Shown here piece after piece: positions 51,898 to 61,456 of a stretch of DNA of 64,000 nt. Location: positions 1-64,000 of the forward strand of contig JAEPQH010000011.1 in NCBI GenBank assembly GCA_017640605.1, given 5' to 3'. Both the position numbers and the translations under genes were made by a program. The stretch is from Balneolaceae bacterium (GTDB lineage Bacteria > Bacteroidota > Rhodothermia > Balneolales > Balneolaceae). The notes under the pieces were generated by a model that worked only from the letters and a program-made list of their open reading frames with translations, was not told where the DNA came from and did no database searches. Positions within the stretch are counted from its first letter, which is position 1; each line of letters starts with the position of its first letter.

Positions 51898-53268
51898 ATG
51901 AAGCCTATTCGTGCCATTCGAGATTATATTCAAGAACCTGTCTCAGCCGCGCCACTAGCCGTTTTTAGAATTGCTTTTGGGCTGTTGATGCTTATTTCTA
52001 TCATTCGATTCGCGGCACATGGCTGGATTGATCAACTCTACATCCAGCCTTCCTTTCATTTTTCTTACATAGGATTTGAATGGGTTAAACCTCTCGGTGA
52101 ATGGACTTATCTAATCTTCTTTATCTGCGGATTATCTGCACTGTTCGTTGCAATTGGCTTTAGATATACGATTTCCATCGTGGTGTTTTTTCTCTCGTTC
52201 ACCTACATCGAGCTGATGGACAAAACCACGTATCTCAACCATTACTATTTTATAAGTATTCTCAGTTTTTTGATGATATGGCTTCCTGCCAATGCTACTT
52301 TTTCTTTTGATGCTGCCCTGTCATCAAATCAAGAAACGCACATACCACGTTGGTGTATCGATGCTGTGAAGTTACTAGTTGGGATCGTCTATTTTTATGC
52401 AGGATTGGCAAAGCTTAATTCGGATTGGCTTTTCCATGCCATGCCACTGCAAATTTGGTTACCTGCTAAATATTCGCTGCCGTTTTTAGGTGATTTACTT
52501 CAAAACGAATGGATGCATTATCTCTTCGCTTGGGGAGGAGCATTGTACGACCTAACCATTCCTTTTCTTTTGTTATATAAGCCAACACGAGTATTCGCGT
52601 TCATCCTTGTTATAATATTTCATGCTCTAACCAGAGTGTTTTTCCCAATCGGAATGTTTCCATTTATCATGATTGCCGCAGCACTCATATTTTTCGAGGC
52701 TGATTTTCACCAACGTATTCTTCAACGCTTAAGCAAATTGCGTTGGTTTAGGGATCAATCTCAATCAACAACAGAAGCAACATCCACCAAAAAACTGCGA
52801 TTCTCGAAAGTTCGGATGACTGTAGTTGGCGTATTTTTTGCACTTCAACTGCTCCTTCCATTTCGATATACACTTTACCCCGGCGAGCTATTTTGGACGG
52901 AGGAAGGATTTCGATTTTCCTGGCGAGTGATGCTCATCGAAAAGGCAGGAATTGCTACATTTTGGGTGCAAGATGACGACACCAACCGTCGATTTCAAGT
53001 TGATAACTCCCAACACCTAACTCGATTTCAAGAGAAACAAATGGCAACTCAGCCTGATTTTATCCTCGAATTCGCGCATTATCTTGATCAATATTATCAA
53101 CAACAAGGAATCGCTGACCCCAAAATTTATGTAGAAAGTTTTGTTGCGCTAAACGGACGGCAAAGCCAGCCTTTCATCGATCCTACGGTCGATCTAAGTA
53201 ATCAACCCATCAACCTAAAGCCAAAAACATGGATTCTTCCATTCAACGATGTCATTAAAGGTCTTTAG
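51898..53268 (+). CDS. HTTM domain (vitamin K-dependent gamma-carboxylase-like) membrane protein
   Basis: A 456-aa protein with eight or more membrane helices in the HTTM arrangement: EPVSAAPLAVFRIAFGLLMLISIIRF, LMDKTTYLNHYYFISILSFLMIWLPAN, VGIVYFYAGLAKLNSDWLFHAMPL and FHALTRVFFPIGMFPFIMI, then a soluble C-terminal domain (about residues 310-456). The K-x-Y-LNH region is the family hallmark. Its function in iron-uptake operons is not known. Its 3' end overlaps the TonB receptor gene by 20 bp. Confidence 0.9.
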   Translation: MKPIRAIRDYIQEPVSAAPLAVFRIAFGLLMLISIIRFAAHGWIDQLYIQPSFHFSYIGFEWVKPLGEWTYLIFFICGLSALFVAIGFRYTISIVVFFLSFTYIELMDKTTYLNHYYFISILSFLMIWLPANATFSFDAALSSNQETHIPRWCIDAVKLLVGIVYFYAGLAKLNSDWLFHAMPLQIWLPAKYSLPFLGDLLQNEWMHYLFAWGGALYDLTIPFLLLYKPTRVFAFILVIIFHALTRVFFPIGMFPFIMIAAALIFFEADFHQRILQRLSKLRWFRDQSQSTTEATSTKKLRFSKVRMTVVGVFFALQLLLPFRYTLYPGELFWTEEGFRFSWRVMLIEKAGIATFWVQDDDTNRRFQVDNSQHLTRFQEKQMATQPDFILEFAHYLDQYYQQQGIADPKIYVESFVALNGRQSQPFIDPTVDLSNQPINLKPKTWILPFNDVIKGL

Positions 53269-55720
53269 TTTTACAGTTATTTTTGGGTTGCTTCCGCTTT
53301 TAGGTGTGGCTCAATTCTCGATCAGCGGAAAAGTGATTGACACCGAAGGTAAAGCCATTGAATCGGTGGAGATTTTCGATAATGATGCCGGCACCGTTTA
53401 TTACACCGATCAAACCGGTACTTTTTTAATTCAAAATCTACCGGCCGGTACCTACCAGTTATTTTTCTTCAAACTTGGGCTAAAAACTCAACAATATGAC
53501 CTTACCATAGTAGATTCAGATCTTGAGTTGGATGTTAAGATGCAGCCCCTTTCTAATGAACTCACTGAGGTTGCCGTAATCGACCAACGCAGTGAACTCA
53601 CGCTGATTAAGCGACTTCGCGAAGTTCAGGGTACTTCAATTTTTGCGGGCAAAAAGAATGAGGTAATTGCCTTAGATCAAATGGTGGTAAATGTTGCTAC
53701 AAATAATGCCCGGCAGATTTACAGTCAGGTTTCAGGGCTAACCATTTTTGAGGGAAGTGATGCCGGATTACAACTTAATATTGGTGCACGAGGCTTAGAT
53801 CCTAATCGATCTTCTAATTTTAATCTTCGCCAGAACGGTTACGATATCAGCGCTGATGTACTTGGTTATCCCGAAAGCTATTATACCCCACCACCCGAGG
53901 CATTACGCGATATCCAAATAATCCGTGGTGCAGCGTCACTTCAATATGGCACTCAATTTGGCGGATTAGTGAATTTTAGGATGAAGAAGCCTAATCCCAA
54001 TAAAAACTTCGAATTAATTACTCGCCAATCGATAGGGTCCAATGCTCTTTTCTCATCACACAACAGTGTTTCGGGTACAAAAAATAAGACAAGCTATCTC
54101 GCTTATTACAACCTAAAAAAGGGCAATGGTTTTCGGCCAAATTCTGAGTTTGAATCGCACAATGCTTACGTTTATGGATCGTATCAACTATCGGAAAAAA
54201 CAGAATTATCTGCGGATTTCACCTTCCTAAGATACATTGCTCAACAACCGGGCGGACTTACAGACGCGCAATTTTATTCTGATGCCACTCAAAGTAATCG
54301 CACTCGAAACTGGTTTAATGTGCAGTGGAACTTAGCCTCTGTTACCCTAGAGCATGAGTTTAATTATCAAACTCGATTTAGTGTAAAAGCGTATGGACTT
54401 TCGGCCGTTAGAAAGTCAGTGGGTTTCAGAACTAACCGGGTTTCTCAACAAGATGATCTTGATGCACCTCGAGATCTAATTATAGGCGAGTTTAATAATT
54501 TCGGGTTGGAATCTCGATTTCTGCACCGGTATCAAATAGGTGAAAAAAACGCTGTATTTTTAGTTGGGAGCAAAGTATATCTCTCGAATAACACCTCGTT
54601 TCAAGGTCCGGGAAGTGCGTCAAGTAACGCTGATTTCGAAGCAGACACGATCAATTTTCCTAATTATCCGAACCAGTCTGATTTTGTATTTCCAAATCGG
54701 AATCTGGCTTTTTTCGGCGAGCATATTATCTACCTAAGGGATAATTTTTCGATTACTCCCGGTTTTCGATATGAGTTTATCAGCACCCAAAGTGATGGTA
54801 GTTACAAGCGTATCAACTTCGATTTGGCCGGAAATCCTATTCAAAATACTACATTCGAAGATAATCGATCGTTGACCCGAAATTTCCTTTTAACCGGATT
54901 AGGCTTGAGTTATTTACCCACCGAACGATTGGAATTCTTTGCTAATATCTCACAGAATTATCGATCTGTAACATTTAATGACATCAGAGTGGTTAATCCA
55001 TCTTTTCAAGTCGATCCTAACATCAATGATGAAAAAGGTTTTACTGCCGACATTGGGATGAGAGGTCGATTAAAAAATTGGCTTTTCTTTGATGCGGGTG
55101 TTTATGCATTAAGTTATAACAATCGTATTGGTGAAGTTTTAAAAGCAGAAACTCGCATAAACGCATTTGGCGAAAATGAAGAAACCGGTAGGGTTGTTCG
55201 TTTCCGTGGCAATATCGGTTCTGCCTTTGTTTATGGATTTGAGAGTATTACTGATATAAATATTGCATCACTATTTAACACAAGTAACTCTGTAAAGCTT
55301 AATTACTTCATCAATACAGCCGTAACTCAATCAACTTACATCAAATCTGAAATTCCGGGAGTAAAGAATAATCAGGTAGAGTTTGTACCCTTATTTAATG
55401 TTAAAACTGGCGTTCGGTTTGGTTATAAAAATTTACTAGGCTCCCTCCAGTACACCTATGTTTCTACTCAATTTACTGATGCTTCTAATGCGTCACAAAA
55501 TGTTCGTGATAATCAAAGTGGTATTCGAGGAGAGATTCCGGCTTATCAAGTTGTTGACCTTTCGTTATCGTACAATTATAAATTAATCACTTTCGAAACC
55601 GGTATAAACAACTTGATGAATGAAACATATTTCACTAGAAGAGCAACGGGCTACCCCGGCCCTGGAATTATTCCATCAGCACAGCGAACATGGTATTTAG
55701 GAGTAGAATTTAAGTTTTAG
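53249..55720 (+). CDS. TonB-dependent outer-membrane receptor (FecA-like)
   Basis: An 823-aa receptor: signal peptide (VFSFTVIFGLLPLLGVAQ), N-terminal carboxypeptidase-regulatory-like domain (ISGKVIDTEGKAIESVEIFD), plug (NNARQIYSQVSGLTIFEGSDAGLQLNIGARGLDPNRSSNFNLRQNG, DIQIIRGAASLQYGTQFGGLVNF) and a 22-strand barrel ending in Phe (WYLGVEFKF). With the upstream DUF4856, imelysin and HTTM genes it forms an operon typical for iron-chelate uptake in Bacteroidota; the ligand is not known. Confidence 0.93.
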   Translation: MSLKVFSFTVIFGLLPLLGVAQFSISGKVIDTEGKAIESVEIFDNDAGTVYYTDQTGTFLIQNLPAGTYQLFFFKLGLKTQQYDLTIVDSDLELDVKMQPLSNELTEVAVIDQRSELTLIKRLREVQGTSIFAGKKNEVIALDQMVVNVATNNARQIYSQVSGLTIFEGSDAGLQLNIGARGLDPNRSSNFNLRQNGYDISADVLGYPESYYTPPPEALRDIQIIRGAASLQYGTQFGGLVNFRMKKPNPNKNFELITRQSIGSNALFSSHNSVSGTKNKTSYLAYYNLKKGNGFRPNSEFESHNAYVYGSYQLSEKTELSADFTFLRYIAQQPGGLTDAQFYSDATQSNRTRNWFNVQWNLASVTLEHEFNYQTRFSVKAYGLSAVRKSVGFRTNRVSQQDDLDAPRDLIIGEFNNFGLESRFLHRYQIGEKNAVFLVGSKVYLSNNTSFQGPGSASSNADFEADTINFPNYPNQSDFVFPNRNLAFFGEHIIYLRDNFSITPGFRYEFISTQSDGSYKRINFDLAGNPIQNTTFEDNRSLTRNFLLTGLGLSYLPTERLEFFANISQNYRSVTFNDIRVVNPSFQVDPNINDEKGFTADIGMRGRLKNWLFFDAGVYALSYNNRIGEVLKAETRINAFGENEETGRVVRFRGNIGSAFVYGFESITDINIASLFNTSNSVKLNYFINTAVTQSTYIKSEIPGVKNNQVEFVPLFNVKTGVRFGYKNLLGSLQYTYVSTQFTDASNASQNVRDNQSGIRGEIPAYQVVDLSLSYNYKLITFETGINNLMNETYFTRRATGYPGPGIIPSAQRTWYLGVEFKF

Positions 55721-55801
55721 TGGAAGCTTACTTACAATCAGAAAACATGTGTTTATTAGTGTAAACTTTTCCAAACAATGGTGGTATTCGTTTATAAACC
55801 T

Positions 55802-56031
55802 CCTTACCTTTATGGATGCGTAAAAAAACAAACGCAAAGATAAGGAGACGAAGGACATAAACTTTGCAGTGTAACGTATTCGAGGTAGTGACTCACACGT
55901 TCAGCATTTATACACCACAATATTTTATTGATTCAAACGATGTTCTAACATACGTGGTGTAATCAACTCTTTTTATTGACCCAAAGAATATAACCCCTAA
56001 AGGAAGTCCTGTTCCACACCCTAGGAGCAGG
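55802..56031 (+). other. Structured intergenic stretch of unknown role
   Basis: The 442-bp gap 55721-56162 has no convincing gene but several hairpins: a compound stem CCTTA-CTTT / AAAG-TAAGG enclosing GCGT/ACGC (55802-55845); a long-range repeat TACACCAC (55911-55918) with GTGGTGTA (55954-55961); and CCTGTTCC (56008-56015) with GGAGCAGG (56024-56031). A terminator follows at 56047. This could be a small RNA or a long leader of the PD40 gene. I recognise no known RNA family. Confidence 0.4.
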
Positions 56032-56046
56032 GCTCATCCCCCCGAG

Positions 56047-56077
56047 AAAGCCTCACTGACACTGGGGCTTTTTCATT
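56047..56077 (+). terminator. Terminator upstream of the PD40 gene
   Basis: AAAGCCTC (56047-56054) and GGGGCTTT (56064-56071), 8 pairs with one G-T, then TTCATTTT. Ends the transcript of the structured stretch or of the TonB operon. Confidence 0.75.
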
Positions 56078-56162
56078 TTCACAAAATCTGCGACCAATTG
56101 AAGAATCTTCATATAATCTTCACAAAAGAATGAGTTCTTCGAGCTTTAAAAAAATCCACCCT

Positions 56163-57251
56163 ATGAGATACTTATCATTACTAATTATTTCTTTTTTATT
56201 ACTGAATTGTGCGCAAGAAACGCCTGATTCAACCTATAATCCGGAAAATGACACATTACGCTACGAAGGCGAAAAGCATTTTCGGAACATCCAGCAACTA
56301 ACTTTTGGCGCAAATAACGCCGAAGCTTATTGGGGATTCGATGACGAAGCACTCATCTTCCAATCTGATAACCCTGAATGGGATGTAAACTGCGATCAGA
56401 TTTTTTACATGAAAGCTAAAGCAAACGAACCCGGTTTTGAACCTAAAATGGTGAGTACCGGATTAGGACGAACCACGTGTGCCTTCTTCTTACCCGGCGA
56501 CACTACCTTTGTATATGGCTCAACACATCTTGCAGATGAAGCCTGCCCGGCTGTACCGGAACGCGGACCAAGCGGTGCCTACGTTTGGCCGATTTATGAA
56601 GGCTATGATATTTTCAAAGCAAACCTTGATGGTGAGATTATTGCAAATCTAACACCTAATTCTCCTGGGTATGATGCAGAAGCAACCCTTTCACCGGATG
56701 GTACTAAAATTGTATTCACATCGATGAGAACCGGCGATTTAGAGCTTTTCATCATGGATACCGACGGTTCAAATGTAGTTCAAATTACCGACGAATTAGG
56801 GTATGATGGAGGAGCATTCTTTTCTCCTGACGGACAAAAATTGGTATTTCGTTCATCTCGGCCAAAAACCGACGAAGAAATTGAAAAATACACTTCTCTA
56901 CTTGAGCAAGGTTTAGTAGAGCCAACCGATATGGAAATATATACGGTAAATATTGATGGCACCGATCTAAAACAGATCACAGATCTTGGAAATGCCAACT
57001 GGGCGCCATACTTCCATCCTTCGGGCGAGAAAATCGTATTTTCTTCCAACCATGCTTCCGAAAGAGGATTCCCGTTCAACATTTACATGATTAATGCGGA
57101 CGGCACTAATCTACAGCAGATTTCATTCGACGATACCTTCGATTCATTTCCAATGTTTTCGTACGACGGAACTAAAATCGTATTTGCCTCCAATCGCTTT
57201 AACGGTGGCGATCGATCTACTAACGTGTTCATCGCTGACTGGGTAGACTAG
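56163..57251 (+). CDS. PD40/TolB-like beta-propeller lipoprotein
   Basis: A 362-aa lipoprotein (FLLLNC lipobox, Cys17 from the ATG at 56163) with repeated WD40-like PD40 units: ATLSPDGTKIVFTSMRTGDLELFIMDTDGSN, AFFSPDGQKLVFRSSRP, PYFHPSGEKIVFSSNH and PMFSYDGTKIVFASNRFNGGDRSTNVFIADW. An in-frame ATG 11 codons upstream would misplace the signal peptide. Such propellers act as periplasmic or surface binding proteins; the partner here is unknown. The gene is monocistronic (terminator at 57277). Confidence 0.9.
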   Translation: MRYLSLLIISFLLLNCAQETPDSTYNPENDTLRYEGEKHFRNIQQLTFGANNAEAYWGFDDEALIFQSDNPEWDVNCDQIFYMKAKANEPGFEPKMVSTGLGRTTCAFFLPGDTTFVYGSTHLADEACPAVPERGPSGAYVWPIYEGYDIFKANLDGEIIANLTPNSPGYDAEATLSPDGTKIVFTSMRTGDLELFIMDTDGSNVVQITDELGYDGGAFFSPDGQKLVFRSSRPKTDEEIEKYTSLLEQGLVEPTDMEIYTVNIDGTDLKQITDLGNANWAPYFHPSGEKIVFSSNHASERGFPFNIYMINADGTNLQQISFDDTFDSFPMFSYDGTKIVFASNRFNGGDRSTNVFIADWVD

Positions 57252-57276
57252 GTTTATAAAGGCTTTTCACTTTACT

Positions 57277-57308
57277 AAGGCAGAATTAACTTTCTGCCTT
57301 TTTATTTT
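57277..57308 (+). terminator. Terminator after the PD40 gene
   Basis: AAGGCAGAA (57277-57285) and TTCTGCCTT (57292-57300), 9 perfect pairs, 6-nt loop, then TTTATTTTT. Confidence 0.9.
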
Positions 57309-57360
57309 TAGCTAATTGTTTTGTATCGTGTTAGTTACTCTTATCAATTAGGGCTAGCTA

Positions 57361-57945
57361 ATGCAATTCAAATTTCCAATAAATACAATAGCTATCTCAT
57401 TAACCGTAATACTATTGGTTAATGTTGAAATCTCCGCTCAAAAGTGGAATATTAATATTGGATATGCTAATACGGTTCCAGCTGTTGATCCAAAAGTTGA
57501 AAATTTTCATGGCTTGGACTTATCACTAGAAAGTGTCGTTTTTAGTAGAATTAAGGCCAAAATTAATTTTTCATCATTTGTTCCGAGTAAAAGGGAGCGC
57601 CAAAGTCTTAATCAATTTAGCTCTTCGAATCAAAACGTTATATCTACAGGCGTATTTGCATCTTTCGATATCGTAAAAATAAACATATTGGACTTTTATG
57701 TTCAGACAGGATATAGATATGTAAGGCATGCTTCAGAAGGGTATTTAAGAACTTTTATAGATTTCCCTACCGATGGCCCAAATCCTGTAACCAGGAACTT
57801 TGATATAATTAAAAAAAACTATGGCCATACATTAGGTTTGGGAGTGACCCTAAATTTTAAAGTTCCGATTTACTTTGAATCATCGGCTATGTGGGCTTAT
57901 CAGGGATATTTAGACCATAAAATTGGAATCAAACTACCTTTCTGA
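57361..57945 (+). CDS. Hypothetical outer-membrane beta-barrel protein
   Basis: A 194-aa exported protein: signal peptide (IAISLTVILLVNVEISAQ), then alternating amphipathic strands (WNINIGYANTVP, FYVQTGYRYVRH, GHTLGLGVTLNFKVPIYFE) ending in Phe, the layout of small outer-membrane barrels. Family not recognised. AT-rich codon use relative to neighbours. It precedes the thiol-redox genes but is separated by 63 bp, so operon membership is uncertain. Confidence 0.65.
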   Translation: MQFKFPINTIAISLTVILLVNVEISAQKWNINIGYANTVPAVDPKVENFHGLDLSLESVVFSRIKAKINFSSFVPSKRERQSLNQFSSSNQNVISTGVFASFDIVKINILDFYVQTGYRYVRHASEGYLRTFIDFPTDGPNPVTRNFDIIKKNYGHTLGLGVTLNFKVPIYFESSAMWAYQGYLDHKIGIKLPF

Positions 57946-58008
57946 ATCTAATTTTATGATTTTGTGATACTTCCTTTGCCGGATTTTTCTCACATTAGAG
58001 AAAAAATC

Positions 58009-58485
58009 ATGAAATCACTCCTCATTCTGCTCATATTTTCTTCGGGATTTATCACAAACCCGGAAATCCCCAACTTCAGGCTTAAAAATCTCGATAACAG
58101 AACCGTTGCTTTTAATAGCATTAAAGGGGAACAATTTACGGTTATAGATTTCTGGGCTACTTGGTGCAAGCCCTGTGTTAAATCGATTCCAAAATTGGTA
58201 GAAATCTCTGATGAGTTTAAAGATCAAGGAGTGCAGTTTATAGGAATTAGTATTGATGGTCCACGGAACCTAGCCAAAGTAAAACCCTTTGCACGATCGT
58301 TAGGAATGAACTACCCGGTGCTGTTGGATGTAAACAGCGAAGTGATGGCCAAGTTGAGTGTTCGCGCTGTTCCAACCTTATTGATAGTAAACTCCGATAA
58401 CGAGATTGTATACATCCATGAGGGATATAAAGCCGGCGAAGAAATTGAAATTCGGGATAAAATCCTCTCATTATTGGGTGAATAA
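58009..58485 (+). CDS. TlpA/ResA-like thioredoxin-family protein
   Basis: A 158-aa exported thioredoxin-fold protein: signal peptide (MKSLLILLIFSSGFIT), FRLKNLDNRTVAFNSIKGE, active site WATWCKPC (C53, C56), the ISIDGPRN insertion typical of TlpA/ResA, and cis-Pro in RAVPTLLI. Probably a periplasmic disulfide reductase. I use the ATG at 58009, since the longer frame (57964) has no signal peptide. Its TAA overlaps the ATG of the DUF6029 gene (TAATG), so the two are co-translated. Confidence 0.9.
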   Translation: MKSLLILLIFSSGFITNPEIPNFRLKNLDNRTVAFNSIKGEQFTVIDFWATWCKPCVKSIPKLVEISDEFKDQGVQFIGISIDGPRNLAKVKPFARSLGMNYPVLLDVNSEVMAKLSVRAVPTLLIVNSDNEIVYIHEGYKAGEEIEIRDKILSLLGE

Positions 58486-60014
58486 TGCTACGGATATGTT
58501 CACTTCTACTTCCCTTGCTACTTTTGAGTTCATCAGGAATCACGGCTCAGATATATGGTAGCAATACCTTTGAATTTCAGCTTGGCAACTTGCCGTTTGA
58601 AGATGATCGTGACTATTCTACAGGATACAATCAAACCAACCTGTACTATGACTCGGGAAATATCAGCCTTTTTGGGCGATTCGAGCAGTTTCTAAGTCCG
58701 ATCGAAGAGCGTAACTATACTAAGTTCACACAGAAAAGCATTCAGTTTCAGGATGATCAATTTCGAGTTAGAGCCGGAAACATTTATGAGACTTTAGGCC
58801 GAGGATTGCTACTTCGGAGCTACGACATTCCGGGATCGGTATTTGAAGAAGCCTTCGAACGCACACGCTACGCCTTTTTTCGGGATCTCGAAGGTTTCGC
58901 CGCTGATTTTACTTCTGATCTCTTCGAAATTAAGGTGCTGAGGGCACAACCCTTATTCAATCCTCTTCCACCTAATACGCTTCCGGATTCATTACGTCGT
59001 CCGGATCTTGCTGAGGCCATCCAAGCCAATGTTTATCTAAACAACGAACTGAGTGTGGGCGGCATCTTGATGCGAAATCAAACATTCGGTAGCGACTTCA
59101 CCAATTATGGAGCTTTAATGAGTGATTACTCCATTTCCGATTATGTTCAGATTTTCGGGGAATACGCTTTTGAGCTGGAAGATGCATTTGGCTTTAATTC
59201 AGAAAATGATGCTTACGGTATCTATCTCGGATCAAATTTTTACCGAGGGTCGTTTGGCGGTAGTTTTGAATATAAATCGTACAACAATTTCCGAATTGGA
59301 AGCGGATATAACGATCCTCCATCACTTATCAAAGAACATACCTATCCGGTGCTAAACAGAAGTACTCATGTATTGGATACGGGTGGAGAGCACGGTTTTC
59401 AGTTTGAAGTGTATTACAATTTTGATGACGGTCATGCACTTACCTTTAACATAAGCCGCGCAGTGAATAATGCTTTCCTTCGATTCGAATACATAGAGGT
59501 TTTTCTGGAAGGATTATACCAAGTTAATGAGCAGCTAAGCGTAAAGAGTTTTTTGGATTATGCGAACGATGAACTCAAAGGTGAAGAAAATCGAATCAGT
59601 TTAGGATTTATCACCGATTACCTGTTTTCAAATGGCTCTGGAGTTATTCTTGATCTGCAATATCAGCAGTTTGATCGGGAGGAATTTGATTTGGCTACCG
59701 GGGAGTTTCAACCGAACATCAGTTCAAATGTTTACTCTTCTATTGCTTACTCGTTTTCGTCTGATTTTATCCTTGCCGGAATTCTGGAAACGAGTACAGA
59801 TCCCCAACTCACCGACGACCCAACTACGTTTATCACGGTTGAAGATGAAACCCGATTCTGGCTCGGTACCAATATGTTGTATAGAGCAAATTCATCGAAT
59901 ACAATCGAGCTTTTTGCAGGAAAACGCCGGGGCGGTCCGGCATGCACCTCAGGAATCTGTTACGAAATTCTCGATTTCGAAGGGGTAGAATTACGATTAA
60001 CTACACGATTTTAA
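58485..60014 (+). CDS. DUF6029-type outer-membrane protein
   Basis: A 509-aa exported barrel (signal peptide SLLLPLLLLSSSGITAQ) with the DUF6029 pattern: YDSGNISLFGRFEQF, FRVRAGNIYETLGRGLLLRSYD, YAFFRDLEGFAADF and strand-rich repeats to the last RLTTRF. A Cys pair (C487, C492; GGPACTSGICYEI) lies just before the final strand and would suit reduction by the neighbouring thioredoxins. The function of DUF6029 proteins is unknown. Translationally coupled to the TlpA-like gene. Confidence 0.8.
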   Translation: MLRICSLLLPLLLLSSSGITAQIYGSNTFEFQLGNLPFEDDRDYSTGYNQTNLYYDSGNISLFGRFEQFLSPIEERNYTKFTQKSIQFQDDQFRVRAGNIYETLGRGLLLRSYDIPGSVFEEAFERTRYAFFRDLEGFAADFTSDLFEIKVLRAQPLFNPLPPNTLPDSLRRPDLAEAIQANVYLNNELSVGGILMRNQTFGSDFTNYGALMSDYSISDYVQIFGEYAFELEDAFGFNSENDAYGIYLGSNFYRGSFGGSFEYKSYNNFRIGSGYNDPPSLIKEHTYPVLNRSTHVLDTGGEHGFQFEVYYNFDDGHALTFNISRAVNNAFLRFEYIEVFLEGLYQVNEQLSVKSFLDYANDELKGEENRISLGFITDYLFSNGSGVILDLQYQQFDREEFDLATGEFQPNISSNVYSSIAYSFSSDFILAGILETSTDPQLTDDPTTFITVEDETRFWLGTNMLYRANSSNTIELFAGKRRGGPACTSGICYEILDFEGVELRLTTRF

Positions 60015-60017
60015 GTC

Positions 60018-60545
60018 ATGAAATTTACTTTATTTATCGCTGCACTTTTTTTAGGATTGGGATGTACTTCCTCTCCCACAAATAGTACTTCCGGTCGTAC
60101 TCCCAACATTCCAGCTCCCGATTTTACCCACACTTCATTGGGCGGAGAGGAATTCACTCTTTCTGATTTCCGCGGCAAAGTGGTCTATCTGTTTTTCTAT
60201 GGTGCAGGTTGTTCTCATTGCAGATCCAATGGTCCGGTTACGGAAACTTCCATCCATCAACGATTTGAATCAAACCCTGACTTTGTAGCTCTGGGTTTAG
60301 ATACCTGGAATCTATCGTCCTCCGATAACCAATCTTTCCGGAATGTAACCGGAATCACTTACCCGCTCTTGCTTCAAGCCCGGCAAACCTTAGTTAATTA
60401 TTACGGTTCATCAAGTGCTTATGACCGCTCGGTAGTTGTTAATCGAAATGGAACCATCGTTTATCAAGGAACGGGATTTGTAAATACAGATACGGATGCA
60501 GTTGTGTCTGCCATCGAACAAGCTTTATCAGAATTAGGAGAATAA
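60018..60545 (+). CDS. Redoxin (TlpA-like) lipoprotein
   Basis: A 175-aa lipoprotein (lipobox LGLGC, Cys16) with an AhpC/TSA-redoxin fold: PAPDFTHTSLGGEEFTLSDFRGKVVYLFFYGAGCSHC with CxxC at C65/C68, then GLDTWNLSSSDNQSFRNVTG and ITYPLLLQARQTL. It is a close paralog of the next gene (shared NGPVTE, DTWN, SFRNVTG, TYPLLL and YDRSVVV blocks). It starts 3 bp after the DUF6029 stop, in the same operon. Confidence 0.88.
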   Translation: MKFTLFIAALFLGLGCTSSPTNSTSGRTPNIPAPDFTHTSLGGEEFTLSDFRGKVVYLFFYGAGCSHCRSNGPVTETSIHQRFESNPDFVALGLDTWNLSSSDNQSFRNVTGITYPLLLQARQTLVNYYGSSSAYDRSVVVNRNGTIVYQGTGFVNTDTDAVVSAIEQALSELGE

Positions 60546-60549
60546 AATC

Positions 60550-61350
60550 ATGAAAAAAATAGTAGTTCTTGTTTTACTGAGCTGGATTAGCTCAACCGTA
60601 ACAGCTCAAACATCAGTAGGAGAAACTGCCCCTGATTTTACCCTACCAATTCTAAATAGCGAAGAATCAGCAATGTTAAGTGCTCACACTGATAAAGTGG
60701 TGTACATTTTCTTTTATGGCGCCAACTGTCCGCATTGCAAAACTAATGGACCGGTAACGGAGTCGGATATTTATCAAACCTACAAAGATGATCCCAATTT
60801 TTTGGCCTTTGGAATCGATACATGGAATATGAGTGCTTCTTCCAATAACTCGTTCAGGAATGTGACAGGACTAACGTATCCATTGTTGCTAAACGGAAGA
60901 AACACGCTCAACGCTTACTATGGTAATACCAGCTCATACGATCGATCGGTGGTGGTTGGGCTCGAAAACACCCTTGTGTACAAAGGCTCTGTTCAGGTTG
61001 ATAACGACGTTGACGAAGTAAAAGCAGCCATCGAAGCTGAGCTCGAAAAACTCGAGACTTCAAGTGAAACGGATAACTCTGTACCAAACACGGTTGTGCT
61101 TCATCAGAACTATCCCAATCCGTTTAATCCATCCACGAACATTCAATTCGAGCTTAATCACGCTGCAGAAATTGAATTGGCAGTATATGATGTGATTGGT
61201 AATAAACTTTCCATTGTAGCATCGGGAACCTATGCATCAGGTTCACATTCAGTTATCTGGGATGCATCAAATTATCCTTCGGGAGTGTATTTTTATCGAT
61301 TGGTTACACCAGCTCAATCACTTACAAACCGGATGTTGTTAGTAAAATAA
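60550..61350 (+). CDS. Secreted redoxin with type IX secretion sorting domain
   Basis: A 266-aa protein: signal peptide (SWISSTVTAQ), a redoxin domain with CPHC (C60, C63) paralogous to the preceding lipoprotein, and a C-terminal T9SS type A domain (residues about 187-266): HQNYPNPFNPSTNIQFEL, then AVYDVIGNKLS, SGSHSVIWDASNYPSGVYFYRL and RMLLVK. The domain marks it for export across the outer membrane and surface attachment or release. So a thiol-redox enzyme and its lipoprotein twin would act on different sides of the outer membrane (inference). Confidence 0.92.
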   Translation: MKKIVVLVLLSWISSTVTAQTSVGETAPDFTLPILNSEESAMLSAHTDKVVYIFFYGANCPHCKTNGPVTESDIYQTYKDDPNFLAFGIDTWNMSASSNNSFRNVTGLTYPLLLNGRNTLNAYYGNTSSYDRSVVVGLENTLVYKGSVQVDNDVDEVKAAIEAELEKLETSSETDNSVPNTVVLHQNYPNPFNPSTNIQFELNHAAEIELAVYDVIGNKLSIVASGTYASGSHSVIWDASNYPSGVYFYRLVTPAQSLTNRMLLVK

Positions 61351-61456
61351 GACCTAGATATTATTTGATTACTTTTGTTCGTTTGATTCATTGGGATATC
61401 GATGATACCATAATAATTGTTGATAGCATCTTTAATCCTTGAACTTGCCATGAACA

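Noticed and set aside
55778-55843. 21-codon ORF as a possible leader peptide upstream of the PD40 gene
   Set aside because: No run of regulatory codons and no alternative terminator/antiterminator pair in register; the sequence is better explained by the hairpin it overlaps.
56001-56031. RNase P-like AGGAAGTCC segment
   Set aside because: It recalls the conserved 5' P4 region of rnpB, but the required 3' conserved region and about 300 nt of structure do not follow; a terminator and the PD40 gene do.
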